The position numbers and the translations under genes were made by a program. A stretch of 23,504 bases of DNA from Candidatus Saccharimonadia bacterium (lineage in GTDB: Bacteria > Patescibacteriota > Saccharimonadia > Saccharimonadales > Saccharimonadaceae), in the NCBI GenBank assembly GCA_023262335.1, contig JALRBE010000010.1, positions 1 through 23,504 on the forward strand, in the 5' to 3' direction. A model generated the notes under the pieces. The model ran no database searches. It saw nothing but the letters and a program-made list of their open reading frames with translations, and was not told the origin of the DNA. Below, in pieces: positions 13,338 to 19,899 of this stretch. The first letter of the stretch is position 1; every line of letters starts with the position of its first letter.

Positions 13338-14450
13338 ATGGTATCGGATTCGGATCTTTGGCTTTTCGGCATTCTGGCGGTGAATCTTCTCTTGAACGCG
13401 TTCGTGCTGGCGCGGTTGGCCAAAGCCTTCCGTTTGTTACGGTTCCCAGCGGACCAAACCGCTGACGGCATGGAACTGCCAACGGTGAGCGTGTGCATTA
13501 CGGCACGCAACGAGACGCATGCCATGACCCAGTGCCTGGAGCGCGTGGTAGCGACTGAGTATCCGAAACTCGAGGTGATCGTGCTCGACGATGGCAGCCG
13601 GGACAATACCTCAATGCTTATCAAATCGTTCGCTCACGCCGGAGTGCGGTTCATCGAGGGCACTCCACTGCCGGAGGGTTGGCTTGGCAAAAATCACGCG
13701 CAGGCGGTCCTGGCGCGCGAAGCAAGCGGCAAACTGGTCTTCTTTTTGGACGTCGACACGCTGATCGACCGCCACACGATACGCAACGCCGTTACGTATA
13801 TGTTGGCGAACCGTGCGGCCATGGTGTCGTTCATTCCTATTCGTCACGATCAATGGCATGGCAGCACCATATTGGCGACCATGCGCTACTTTTGGACGGT
13901 CATGCGGTTCAGCCCGGAGCGGCCACGAGCGGCAGCGAACGCCTGGTTGATAGAGCGCGACATGCTGCTTGAGCGGTTCGGGAGTGACGATACGCTTCCG
14001 TTGTCCATGGAAGTAGAGACCACTTTGGCGCGTCATGCCTCCGAACATCTTCGCTACAGGCTCGTGCTCAGCGACCGACATTTGGGGCTGAGGTACGAAA
14101 AGCGCTGGACGTCACAGGTAGAGACCAGCATACGGCTGCTGTACCCGCAGTGCGGCAAGCAGTGGTATCAGGTCGCCGCGCTCGTTGCTGTTCTTTTGTT
14201 CGCTCTTGTTCCGTACGCGGCGCTTTTCGTAACGCCTTGGGCGCTCCTGGGGGTCGTCGCGCAGTACGGCGTGGCCTATTACTATTTGAGCCACGTATGG
14301 GTTCGGTACCGGATTATTGGAGCGCTTATCGTTCCCGTCACGCTCGTGCAAGAAGCGGTATTGCTCGTCGTCAGCGCCTATAAGTACCGCCACGGAATCG
14401 TTACCTGGAAGGGCCGGCCGATTACGACCGGTCGCGGCGCGCGTTCATAG
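13338..14450 (+). CDS. Membrane GT2-family glycosyltransferase
   Basis: A 370-residue processive-looking or lipid-directed glycosyltransferase. One hydrophobic helix (about 8-26) precedes the GT-A domain, which has VSVCITARNE (about 50-59), VLDDGSRDNT (82-91), EGWLGKNHA (113-121) and DVD (138-140) for metal/UDP-sugar binding. Two or three more membrane helices (about 285-350) follow, and it ends in YKYRHGIVTWKGRPI. The GWLGK and WKGR motifs are shared with hopanoid-associated (HpnB-like) and carotenoid (CrtQ-like) glycosyltransferases, so a lipid acceptor is likely; neither pathway is visible nearby. No ribosome site precedes ATG 13338, and the promoter position predicts a leaderless transcript. 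Its 3' end overlaps the convergent protease gene by 6 bases. Confidence 0.8.
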   Translation: MVSDSDLWLFGILAVNLLLNAFVLARLAKAFRLLRFPADQTADGMELPTVSVCITARNETHAMTQCLERVVATEYPKLEVIVLDDGSRDNTSMLIKSFAHAGVRFIEGTPLPEGWLGKNHAQAVLAREASGKLVFFLDVDTLIDRHTIRNAVTYMLANRAAMVSFIPIRHDQWHGSTILATMRYFWTVMRFSPERPRAAANAWLIERDMLLERFGSDDTLPLSMEVETTLARHASEHLRYRLVLSDRHLGLRYEKRWTSQVETSIRLLYPQCGKQWYQVAALVAVLLFALVPYAALFVTPWALLGVVAQYGVAYYYLSHVWVRYRIIGALIVPVTLVQEAVLLVVSAYKYRHGIVTWKGRPITTGRGARS

Positions 14451-15134
14451 CGTTGGCGTCTGCGTTTTGAGCATGCGGCGATGGAGCTTGTAGCTCGGGT
14501 CGCCCTGCTCGACCAAGTTCCAAAATTTTGCCGAATGGTTCATTTCGACGGTGTGAGAAAGTTCGTGAATAAGCACGTAATCAATCAGCTCGTGCGGCAG
14601 CTTCATCAGCGCGATATTCAGGCTTATGGTTCCACTGGAGCTACAGCTTCCCCATCTGCCGCTCGCGTGCGAAAACCGTACCCGCTCGTAGTCACGGCCT
14701 AGCGAAACAGCCAAATGGCGCAGGCGTTTTGGCAAGTAACTTTTCGCTTCGAGCCTGAGCGCGTCGGTGATGGCTTGCCGGGCACGCTTTTGCACGTCAG
14801 CATGGAACACTTCATCGTCAGGACCAAGAATCAGCGTGATTTGTTGCTTGTATCGCTTTACGTCCAGTTTTGACGACCGCACGATGCGCAACTTGTGGCT
14901 CTTGCCAATCTGCTGGCCGTCTTCAAGCGCGTACGCGGGAGCCTGGCTTTCGAGCATGGCCCGGAGCTGCGCGCGGGACGAATTAATCAGCCGTTTGAGC
15001 ATGTAGAGCGGCGCGTACGGAGGCAACGACGCCCGCAGAGAACCGTTAGGGGCCACGCTGACCCGAACGGACGAGCTTCGCATGCTCCGACGAACCGCTA
15101 TGTCACCGAATTCGTCGTCATGCAGCGCTGCCAT
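14445..15134 (-). CDS. YgjP-like zinc metalloprotease (DUF45/WLM-type)
   Basis: A 229-residue protein of the YgjP/DUF45 family. The zinc site HELSH (190-194) plus H200 matches the HExxH...H arrangement, and WGSCSSSGTISLNIALMKLP (161-180) just before it is the family's most constant stretch. Members are soluble putative metallopeptidases; the substrate is unknown. The N-terminal 110 residues carry the variable strand-rich region. ATG 15134 starts 2 bases after the TGA of the kinase gene (TGACCATG) with no separate ribosome site, so it is probably translated by reinitiation. The two genes form one operon. Confidence 0.85.
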   Translation of the reverse strand: MAALHDDEFGDIAVRRSMRSSSVRVSVAPNGSLRASLPPYAPLYMLKRLINSSRAQLRAMLESQAPAYALEDGQQIGKSHKLRIVRSSKLDVKRYKQQITLILGPDDEVFHADVQKRARQAITDALRLEAKSYLPKRLRHLAVSLGRDYERVRFSHASGRWGSCSSSGTISLNIALMKLPHELIDYVLIHELSHTVEMNHSAKFWNLVEQGDPSYKLHRRMLKTQTPTL

Positions 15135-15136
15135 GG

Positions 15137-15703
15137 TCAGTTTACCGTGATACGCCCCGAGGTCCCATTACCCGAGGTTCGGTCCGGCGGCATGGTAAGC
15201 GGCGACGCCGAACGTTGCGTGACGATACGCTTCAGAACCATCTTGGCTTGGCCGGAGAACGTGTGCCGGCCGCTAATGACAAGTACTTGCTCCGTCCTAT
15301 CTGGCGGTTCGAACGCGGCAAGCTTGGCTTCGTAGCTGGCTGCCGTGTACGTTCCCGTCCGGCCGACGCGCTGCCGTATGGTCTGCGGGTCGGTCTGCAC
15401 CCATATGATCAAAAGGTCGTAACCTTTCGAACGTGCCAAGTTGGCGAGCAAGAACCGGTCGTGTCGCGACTCCCCACGACCCTCGACAATGATCGTCTGT
15501 TTCGTCTTGAACAGCTCCTTCAAAAATTCCGTGACGGCTTTGTCGCCGAGCTCGACGCTGCTCAGCAACTCGTGGTAATGCTCGTAATCCACGTGAATCG
15601 TCTTGAACGTGTCGCTGAACTGCTTGGCAAAAAACGTCTTGCCAGCAGCAGGCTGACCGACGACCAAGAGGATTTGCGGTTTGTTCGACGCGAGCGGTTT
15701 CAT
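15137..15703 (-). CDS. P-loop kinase-like ATPase
   Basis: A 188-residue small P-loop protein. Walker A is GQPAAGKT (16-23), preceded by ILLVV. An HVDYEHYHELLSS stretch follows at the position of the substrate-binding region of zeta-toxin/gluconate-kinase-like enzymes, then TIIVEGRGESRHDR and LLIIWVQTDPQTIRQRVGRTG (a lid-like Arg-rich segment). These features suggest phosphorylation of a small molecule rather than AAA function; the substrate is unknown. The C-terminal 25 residues are polar and Pro/Gly/Ser-rich. ATG 15703 is chosen: a TATACT -10 ends 8 bases upstream, so the transcript is near-leaderless, and in-frame ATGs further up lie within or before the promoter. Confidence 0.7.
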   Translation of the reverse strand: MKPLASNKPQILLVVGQPAAGKTFFAKQFSDTFKTIHVDYEHYHELLSSVELGDKAVTEFLKELFKTKQTIIVEGRGESRHDRFLLANLARSKGYDLLIIWVQTDPQTIRQRVGRTGTYTAASYEAKLAAFEPPDRTEQVLVISGRHTFSGQAKMVLKRIVTQRSASPLTMPPDRTSGNGTSGRITVN

Positions 15704-15711
15704 CTCTTTGC

Positions 15712-15740
15712 AGTATAGCAAATTCATGATTTGCGGGCAA
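15712..15740 (-). promoter_or_regulatory. Promoter of the kinase-protease operon (leaderless)
   Basis: On the minus strand TTGCCC (15740-15735), a 17-base spacer and TATACT (15717-15712) with an extended TGc. Eight bases separate the -10 from ATG 15703. Confidence 0.65.
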
Positions 15741-15767
15741 AAGCTCGCGTTAAGCATGAACACTTTG

Positions 15768-15773
15768 TATACT
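15768..15773 (+). promoter_or_regulatory. -10 box for a leaderless histidine-kinase mRNA
   Basis: TATACT (15768-15773), directly preceded by TG, leaves 7 bases to ATG 15781. There is no ribosome site in the gap and no convincing -35. Confidence 0.5.
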
Positions 15774-15780
15774 GATTGAT

Positions 15781-17472
15781 ATGATCGACGACACGAGGGT
15801 CCTTTCGAAGCAGGTATCGCTTGGCTTGTTCGCGTTGAACGTGATCATCATTACGATCATCACCGTGCAACTGATACTTGGCATCGCGGTTCCGGATCAT
15901 TACGTCTACATTCTTGGCTTTACGTACGCCTCGACGCTCATCATCACGCCGGCGCTACTATTCGCCGCGTCGCGCAGCCAGCGGTTCACGCTGCCGGCGG
16001 TTGCCTGGGTCAACCTGTCCTGCGCGGTGGTGTTCATTTTTTTCGCGCAACCGTACAGTCCGTTCACGACCGCTTGGGCAATACTTATTTTAATAACGGC
16101 AACGTATTATTCGTGGACCGGCTTCGCGCTGAGCAGCCTGACGCTTATCATCGCGTCCGCCCTCTATATTCTCGTATTTCCTCGCTATCTGCTCGGGGGT
16201 ATCGTCAACTACGCGCTTATCGCGGTTTTGATCGTCATACTGACCATCTTCCTTTCGTACCTTTGCGTCAAGATCATGGCGCGCAATGAGAACAAGACGC
16301 GCGAACTCATACGGGCTCGCAAGTCGGAGTCGCTGCAAATGAATCGTTTGAACACGCTCATTAATAGCATTAGCGACGCGGTGCTGACCCTTAACCGCTA
16401 CGGGCGCATCACGTCGCAGAATGCCGCCGCGCAGGCGTTCTTCGATACCAACCAGTCGCTGATAGGTAGCGACATAACAACGCTGCTCGCCCCAAGGGAC
16501 GCGAACGGTATCGACGTGAACATGCACGAACTGCTGGCGTCGGTGCGCTCGACCATGCTGCGCGACGATTTGTCGGTGGGCGACGGCGACGACCTCCGGC
16601 ATTTGAGCGTGCAAATGTCGCGGATCAAAAGCACGTTCGATGACGGCGAGGAATACGGCGTGGTAGTGATCATTCGCGATATCACTAAACAGAAGTCGCT
16701 TGAGGAGGAGAAAGACGAGTTCATCAGCGTGACAAGCCATGAGCTGCGGACGCCCGTGGCTATCGCCGAAGGCAGCCTGAGCAATTTGCTGGTAATGTAC
16801 GAGCGTGATGCTAGCAAAGACGTTCTGTTGAATGCCTCGCGTACCGCCTACGACCAAATAATCTACCTGGCAAATATCATCAACGACTTGTCTACTCTTT
16901 CGCGCGCCGAACGGGGCGTGGGTGACACGGTCGAAGAAATCGACGTTCGTGACTTGATGCACCGGCTTTACGATCGCTACGAACCCGAAGCTACCAAAAA
17001 ATCGCTGCGCCTTGACCTGGACGTCGACACGGACCTGCCGCACGTCGAGACGAGCCGGCTATACCTTGAAGAAATCATGCAGAATTTTATCACCAATGCG
17101 ATCAAGTACACCAAGGAAGGCTCGGTCACCATACGAGCGAAGGTTTTGCCGAACGGCAGGATAGACTGTTCGGTGACTGACACCGGTATCGGCATGAGCA
17201 AGCACGATCTTGCTCACATATTCGAAAAGTTCTATCGCAGCGAAGATTATCGCACCCGCGAAACAAGCGGCACGGGGCTTGGGCTGTACGTCGTGCGCAA
17301 ACTTGCCGACAAGTTAGAGACGAAAATCGACGTCGACAGCCGCCTGAACCACGGCTCCACGTTCAGCTTCGTCTTGCCACTGAAATCCCGATTGCTCAGC
17401 AAAAGCAACGCGCCTGCCGAAAAGCCTAAGGCCGCTGCCTCTGCCCCTGAATCGTCTCCTGTGGTACAATAA
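15781..17472 (+). CDS. Membrane sensor histidine kinase with PAS domain (orphan)
   Basis: A 563-residue two-component sensor. The N-terminal 165 residues form about six membrane helices (a sensing or anchor module), followed by a coiled-coil linker (about 165-185). A PAS-like domain (about 185-305, starting MNRLNTLINSISDAVLTLNRYGRI) comes next. The HisKA domain has the phospho-acceptor H320 in SHELRTP. The ATP-binding domain shows its N box (NFITNAIKYT, about 435-444), G1 DTGIGM (467-472), F box FEKFYRS and G2 GTGLGLYVV (497-505). The tail is Lys/Ala/Pro/Ser-rich. No response regulator lies on either side, so the partner is elsewhere. The start is ATG 15781, without ribosome site and 7 bases from a -10. 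tRNA-Trp follows 27 bases after the stop. Confidence 0.93.
   Translation: MIDDTRVLSKQVSLGLFALNVIIITIITVQLILGIAVPDHYVYILGFTYASTLIITPALLFAASRSQRFTLPAVAWVNLSCAVVFIFFAQPYSPFTTAWAILILITATYYSWTGFALSSLTLIIASALYILVFPRYLLGGIVNYALIAVLIVILTIFLSYLCVKIMARNENKTRELIRARKSESLQMNRLNTLINSISDAVLTLNRYGRITSQNAAAQAFFDTNQSLIGSDITTLLAPRDANGIDVNMHELLASVRSTMLRDDLSVGDGDDLRHLSVQMSRIKSTFDDGEEYGVVVIIRDITKQKSLEEEKDEFISVTSHELRTPVAIAEGSLSNLLVMYERDASKDVLLNASRTAYDQIIYLANIINDLSTLSRAERGVGDTVEEIDVRDLMHRLYDRYEPEATKKSLRLDLDVDTDLPHVETSRLYLEEIMQNFITNAIKYTKEGSVTIRAKVLPNGRIDCSVTDTGIGMSKHDLAHIFEKFYRSEDYRTRETSGTGLGLYVVRKLADKLETKIDVDSRLNHGSTFSFVLPLKSRLLSKSNAPAEKPKAAASAPESSPVVQ
17462..17470 (+). promoter_or_regulatory. Probable tRNA-Trp promoter
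   Basis: TGgTACAAT (17462-17470) overlaps the kinase stop codon. Predicted start near 17477 gives a 5' tRNA leader of about 23 bases. The -35 is weak. Confidence 0.5.
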
Positions 17473-17499
17473 TGTACCGTAGCACCCGCTACCAGCCGT

Positions 17500-17574
17500 A
17501 GGGGCATAGTACAGCGGCTAGTATATCGGTCTCCAAAACCGACGACCTAGGTTCGATTCCTAGTGCCCCTGCCA
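17500..17574 (+). tRNA. trnW: tRNA-Trp (anticodon CCA)
   Basis: A complete cloverleaf can be folded by hand. The acceptor stem is AGGGGCA/TGCCCCT. The anticodon stem TCGGT/ACCGA encloses a CTCCAAA loop with anticodon CCA at 17533-17535. The T arm is CTAGG-TTCGATT-CCTAG. The discriminator is G and the 3' CCA is encoded (17572-17574). It lies on the strand opposite secE-nusG. The next bases form a strong terminator, and partial copies of its 3' half occur downstream. Confidence 0.97.
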
Positions 17575-17609
17575 AGAAAAAACGATCACATTTGTGGTCG
17601 TTTTTTCTT
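17574..17609 (+). terminator. Terminator after tRNA-Trp
   Basis: A 17-base arm (17574-17590) pairs with 17593-17609 with one wobble, the arms ending in A-rich and T-rich tracts. The last base of the encoded CCA forms part of the stem. Confidence 0.9.
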
Positions 17610-17626
17610 GATGAGGCCACTGGGAC

Positions 17627-17722
17627 CGAACTTATCAACTACGTTGATGGTTCGCCTACTGTCAAATCTCCGATTTGTACAGTAGTTAGCCGATGTTCGC
17701 CGCTAGAATAGCGAGAACATCG
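17627..17722. ncRNA. Cluster of three strong stem-loops, possible structured RNA
   Basis: Three consecutive hairpins fill 96 bases. The first pairs 17627-17639 with 17643-17654 (CGAAC/GTTCG plus ATCAAC/GTTGAT, small internal loop). The second pairs 17656-17668 with 17672-17685 (13 pairs, one bulged T). The third pairs 17691-17698 and 17701-17705 with 17709-17713 and 17715-17722. They are followed by a fragment of the tRNA-Trp 3' end. No promoter or known RNA class is recognised. Alternatives are a structured RNA gene, inverted-repeat recombination sites of a mobile element, or the folded remains of one. Confidence 0.35.
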
Positions 17723-17732
17723 AAGCGTCGGA

Positions 17733-17846
17733 CTAGTGCCCCTCCAACTCACATAGACCTAGGTTCGACAATAAGGAGTAACAAAACAAATCACGAAGTA
17801 TTTTGTTTTGTACGACGAAATTGTACAGAGTATTCCTAGTGCCCCT
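17733..17846 (+). repeat. Broken copies of the tRNA-Trp 3' half
   Basis: CTAGTGCCCCT of the tRNA (17560-17570) recurs at 17733-17743. GACCTAGGTTCGA (tRNA 17544-17556) recurs exactly at 17756-17768. TTCCTAGTGCCCCT (tRNA 17557-17570) recurs exactly at 17833-17846. The last two together rebuild the T arm and acceptor end, split in the T loop by 64 bases (17769-17832). That insert carries a 10-bp stem, ACAAAACAAA (17781-17790) with 17802-17811. Half-sites joined to different neighbours at a tRNA T loop are what repeated integrase-mediated insertion and loss would leave. No integrase gene is in the window. Confidence 0.7.
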
Positions 17847-18015
17847 TAACCTAGTCTAGTTCTAATCATGTACAAGAAATCATTTACATGCTATAGTTGC
17901 ATTTATTCTTTGCAAGAAAGCTCCTTCCTACCCGACATGTACGGCACCAACAAGGCACGGGCATTGTCTTTTTGCTGCTCTACATGGCATCCGACCCAAC
18001 GAAAAGAAGGTACTC
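17847..18015 (+). promoter_or_regulatory. Promoter and leader of the 132-aa membrane protein gene
   Basis: An extended -10, TGcTATAGT, lies at 17889-17897, with predicted start near 17904, a leader of about 112 bases and an AGAAGG ribosome site before ATG 18016. The -35 is weak. The whole gene-free interval 17575-18015 holds the tRNA terminator, three hairpins, the tRNA fragments and this promoter region; I see no coding frame of note in it. Confidence 0.45.
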
Positions 18016-18414
18016 ATGAAGGACAATATTCGCTTGACGTACTTCAGCGCGAGCAGTTTTTGCGCGCTCGCGCTGCTCTGCGTGGTCCAGCTGATCAGTG
18101 ACCTGCTCATGTGGCAGCCTCACGCATCGGCGATCAACTTCAACCTGGCCGCCAACGTCATCATGGCCGCGGCAATATGCGTCATGGCCTACGGCGCCTG
18201 GACAGGTTCGAAGACGTACTTCAGGACATGGCTCGCGGCATCGCTGGCTGTCTTGCAGCTCATCGATTCGTACTTTTACGTGTCGCGCGAGCCGTTCAGC
18301 GGCTTCGGTCGCCTTGCGTTCGACTTGCTCTTTGTCGCGATCGTCGCCGCGCTCTTCTTTGGGCCGCAAACGAACGCGCTTCTTTTGCGGGCAGGTATCG
18401 TGAGCAACGCGTAA
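18016..18414 (+). CDS. Unidentified 132-aa membrane protein with four helices
   Basis: I do not recognise the family. Four hydrophobic segments at about 10-32, 43-62, 70-90 and 98-116 are joined by short loops; there is no signal-peptidase site and no obvious catalytic motif. ATG 18016 follows AGAAGG at 7 bases. It has its own promoter, a long leader and a strong terminator (18440-18474), so it is a single-gene unit. It is the first intact gene after the broken tRNA-Trp copies and may belong to an inserted segment. Small four-helix proteins can be transporters, immunity proteins or envelope factors; nothing here chooses among these. Confidence 0.75.
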   Translation: MKDNIRLTYFSASSFCALALLCVVQLISDLLMWQPHASAINFNLAANVIMAAAICVMAYGAWTGSKTYFRTWLAASLAVLQLIDSYFYVSREPFSGFGRLAFDLLFVAIVAALFFGPQTNALLLRAGIVSNA

Positions 18415-18439
18415 CGCGCTCCTTCGTCCGGGCATCATT

Positions 18440-18474
18440 CCGCCAAACCGTATTCGGTCCCTGGCGGTTTTTTT
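18440..18474 (+). terminator. Terminator after the 132-aa membrane protein gene
   Basis: CCGCCA (18440-18445) pairs with TGGCGG (18462-18467), with an inner ACCG/CGGT stem, followed by T7. Confidence 0.9.
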
Positions 18475-18496
18475 GTGTCGACGTTTTATTATGGTA

Positions 18497-18525
18497 TTGC
18501 TTTTTTATAATATTTATGTTATAAT
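18497..18525 (+). promoter_or_regulatory. Promoter of the broken small gene
   Basis: TTGCTT (18497-18502), a 17-base spacer and TATAAT (18520-18525) with an extended TGt. The 12 bases TTATGTTATAAT (18514-18525) recur exactly in the promoter at 19459-19470. Confidence 0.7.
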
Positions 18526-18584
18526 TAATATATTCCGTAATTATTGCGCGGATCGACCCTGATCATACAACCAGAAAGACACCA

Positions 18585-18991
18585 ATGACCTCTTATCTCG
18601 AGAAGCTTCAGGAACCGACGACCACCAAGAAGATCGGCAACACCGTGGAACGATAGAAGCTCGCGGCGCTGAAGCGGCTTGCCTACAGGCAGCGCCGTGT
18701 TCTCAACGAGATCAAGCTGGAACTCGAGGCCCTCAACGCCAAGAGTCTCCCCCGGCCACCGGCCTCAAGATGTCCGGGCTCAACTGTTACTTCGCAGAAG
18801 TCTATGACGATGAGTACTACTGGGAATCCAATTTCTTCTTCGACGTCAAGAGTGGCCGTTGGGTCATCGAACGTATTCGCGACGGTGGACACTACTGCAT
18901 GTATCATGAATCTGAGGTCAAGTTCTGGTCGCACCTTCGCACCGTGAAGCCCACGCATATCGCAAGGGCGGAACGCGAGCGAGAGTACTGA
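18585..18991 (+). pseudogene. Small gene with a nonsense codon and a frameshift
   Basis: ATG 18585 opens a frame that meets TAG at 18654 after 23 codons. The same frame continues with coding-like sequence, KLAALKRLAYRQRR then LNEIKLELEALNAKSL, and then degenerates. A second frame takes over from about 18749 (PATGLKMSGLNCYFAEVYDD...) and runs to TGA 18989-18991. Adding one C to the C5 run at 18749-18753 would join the two frames smoothly; TAG differs from CAG (Gln) by one base. The restored product would be about 135 residues: a basic helical front half and an aromatic-rich back half (DDEYYWESNFFFDVKSGRW). Family unknown. Promoter and terminator are intact. A start at ATG 18770 alone (73 aa) lacks a ribosome site. 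Confidence 0.65.
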
Positions 18992-19010
18992 CACAGGGCG
19001 ACGCCGCCGA

Positions 19011-19055
19011 AGCCGCCGAAGCAATAGCTTCGCACCGCTTCGGCGGCTTTACTTT
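19011..19055 (+). terminator. Terminator after the broken gene
   Basis: A perfect 12-bp stem AGCCGCCGAAGC/GCTTCGGCGGCT (19011-19022 with 19037-19048) is followed by a T-rich tail. Confidence 0.8.
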
Positions 19056-19110
19056 GCCAAAGTATCGACTGGACCTATGCTAGCATGTCCGAGAAATGAT
19101 CATGACTCAC

Positions 19111-19139
19111 TTGGTGAAATGTTTAAATTGTGTCATAGT
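19111..19139 (+). promoter_or_regulatory. Promoter of the 69-aa gene
   Basis: TTGGTG (19111-19116), a 17-base spacer and CATAGT (19134-19139) with an extended TGt. The predicted transcript begins near 19146, directly at a CGGAGA/TCTCCG hairpin (19147-19161). Confidence 0.45.
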
Positions 19140-19180
19140 ATTTATACGGAGAGATTCTCCGCGCAGCGAATCGACCAGAA

Positions 19181-19390
19181 ATGAGTTGCATCATGATGTG
19201 CAGATTCACATTCGAAGACAAGCAATACGAAGTTACCGACGAGGCATACGCCCAGTTCGGCCACATTCGGTTGCCGGATGGCCGCGTGCTTGAAGTCGGC
19301 GGCTGGTTCGAATGCATGCCACCGAAACCCGGCATCGTCGGCGTCACGACCGACACCTCTCGTCCCATCTTCGACGCGGTCGCGGTCTGA
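19181..19390 (+). CDS. Unidentified 69-aa small protein
   Basis: I do not recognise it. The short soluble protein opens MSCIMMCRFTFEDKQYEVTD and has a GHIRLPDGRVLEVGGWFECMPP centre, suggesting a small beta-rich fold; Cys at 3, 7 and about 45. ATG 19181 lacks a clear ribosome site; ATG 19193 or 19196 are alternatives in the same frame. The unit has a plausible promoter with a 5' hairpin and a strong terminator (19402-19430). Coding is supported by this framing and by the frame filling the space between them, but the case is weaker than for its neighbours. Confidence 0.55.
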   Translation: MSCIMMCRFTFEDKQYEVTDEAYAQFGHIRLPDGRVLEVGGWFECMPPKPGIVGVTTDTSRPIFDAVAV

Positions 19391-19401
19391 CCGCCCCCTA
19401 C

Positions 19402-19430
19402 GCCTCGGCATGTTCGCCCGAGGCTATTTT
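19402..19430 (+). terminator. Terminator after the 69-aa gene
   Basis: GCCTCGG (19402-19408) pairs with CCGAGGC (19418-19424), followed by TATTTT. Confidence 0.85.
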
Positions 19431-19441
19431 AATAAAGATGA

Positions 19442-19470
19442 TTTACTAAATACTTATATTATGTTATAAT
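19442..19470 (+). promoter_or_regulatory. Promoter of the 127-aa membrane protein gene
   Basis: TTTACT (19442-19447), a 17-base spacer and a perfect TATAAT (19465-19470) with an extended TGt. The predicted start near 19477 coincides with a GTGAC/GTCAC stem-loop (19478-19491). Confidence 0.75.
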
Positions 19471-19515
19471 AGTACAAGTGACATACGTCACCGCGTATCC
19501 TAGATTGGAGAATCC

Positions 19516-19899
19516 ATGGACATCGTTCAGGAACTGTACGGCAAGCCCGTCAAGGCGCCGTGGCGCTTCCATGTGGCAGGCTTCGTGCTGTTCGCCATGA
19601 TGATCGCCGGCATCGGCCTTATCGCCTCGCCTGTGCTCGACCCGGCGGTACGAACCGTCGACGTGAGCGCCAATGCCGCCGGCACGAACAGCGTCAACGG
19701 CGAAAGCTGCAACCCTGGTCGCATGAACGTCTACGGCATGTATGACTGCACCGTCGAGTTGGCGGTGCCGTTCACCGAAGACATCCGGGTTCCATGGGGA
19801 TTCGCCCTGCTGCTCGGCGGCCTGTTGGCTGGCGTTGCCTGGACGACACGGCTCGACGGCCTGGTCACGACAAGCGCGGACAGCGAGCCAACCGACTGA
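19516..19899 (+). CDS. Unidentified 127-aa protein with two membrane helices
   Basis: I do not recognise the family. Two hydrophobic helices (about 20-41 and 94-110) frame a loop of about 50 residues containing two cysteines (C65 and C78) that could form a disulfide if the loop is outside the cell. The N-terminus (MDIVQELYGKPVKAPWR) and the polar C-terminal tail would then be inside. ATG 19516 follows TTGGAG at 6 bases, downstream of a near-consensus promoter. A terminator follows at once. It is the last of the single-gene units between tRNA-Trp and the MscS gene. Confidence 0.75.
   Translation: MDIVQELYGKPVKAPWRFHVAGFVLFAMMIAGIGLIASPVLDPAVRTVDVSANAAGTNSVNGESCNPGRMNVYGMYDCTVELAVPFTEDIRVPWGFALLLGGLLAGVAWTTRLDGLVTTSADSEPTD

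Noticed and set aside
16090..17043. Long open frame (317 codons) antisense to the histidine kinase
   Set aside because: The opposite strand encodes a complete kinase with all catalytic boxes. The antisense frame arises from codon bias and has no recognisable motif, promoter or ribosome site.
17611..17850. tmRNA gene or split tRNA
   Set aside because: No tmRNA 5' half, tag frame or pairing acceptor stem could be found, and the broken T arm has no matching D or anticodon arm. Recorded instead as repeat fragments and hairpins.
18654..18656. In-frame TAG as a recoded stop or alternative genetic code
   Set aside because: TAG ends other genes normally here (for example at 8161-8163), and a frameshift occurs nearby in the same gene, so decay or sequence error is simpler.
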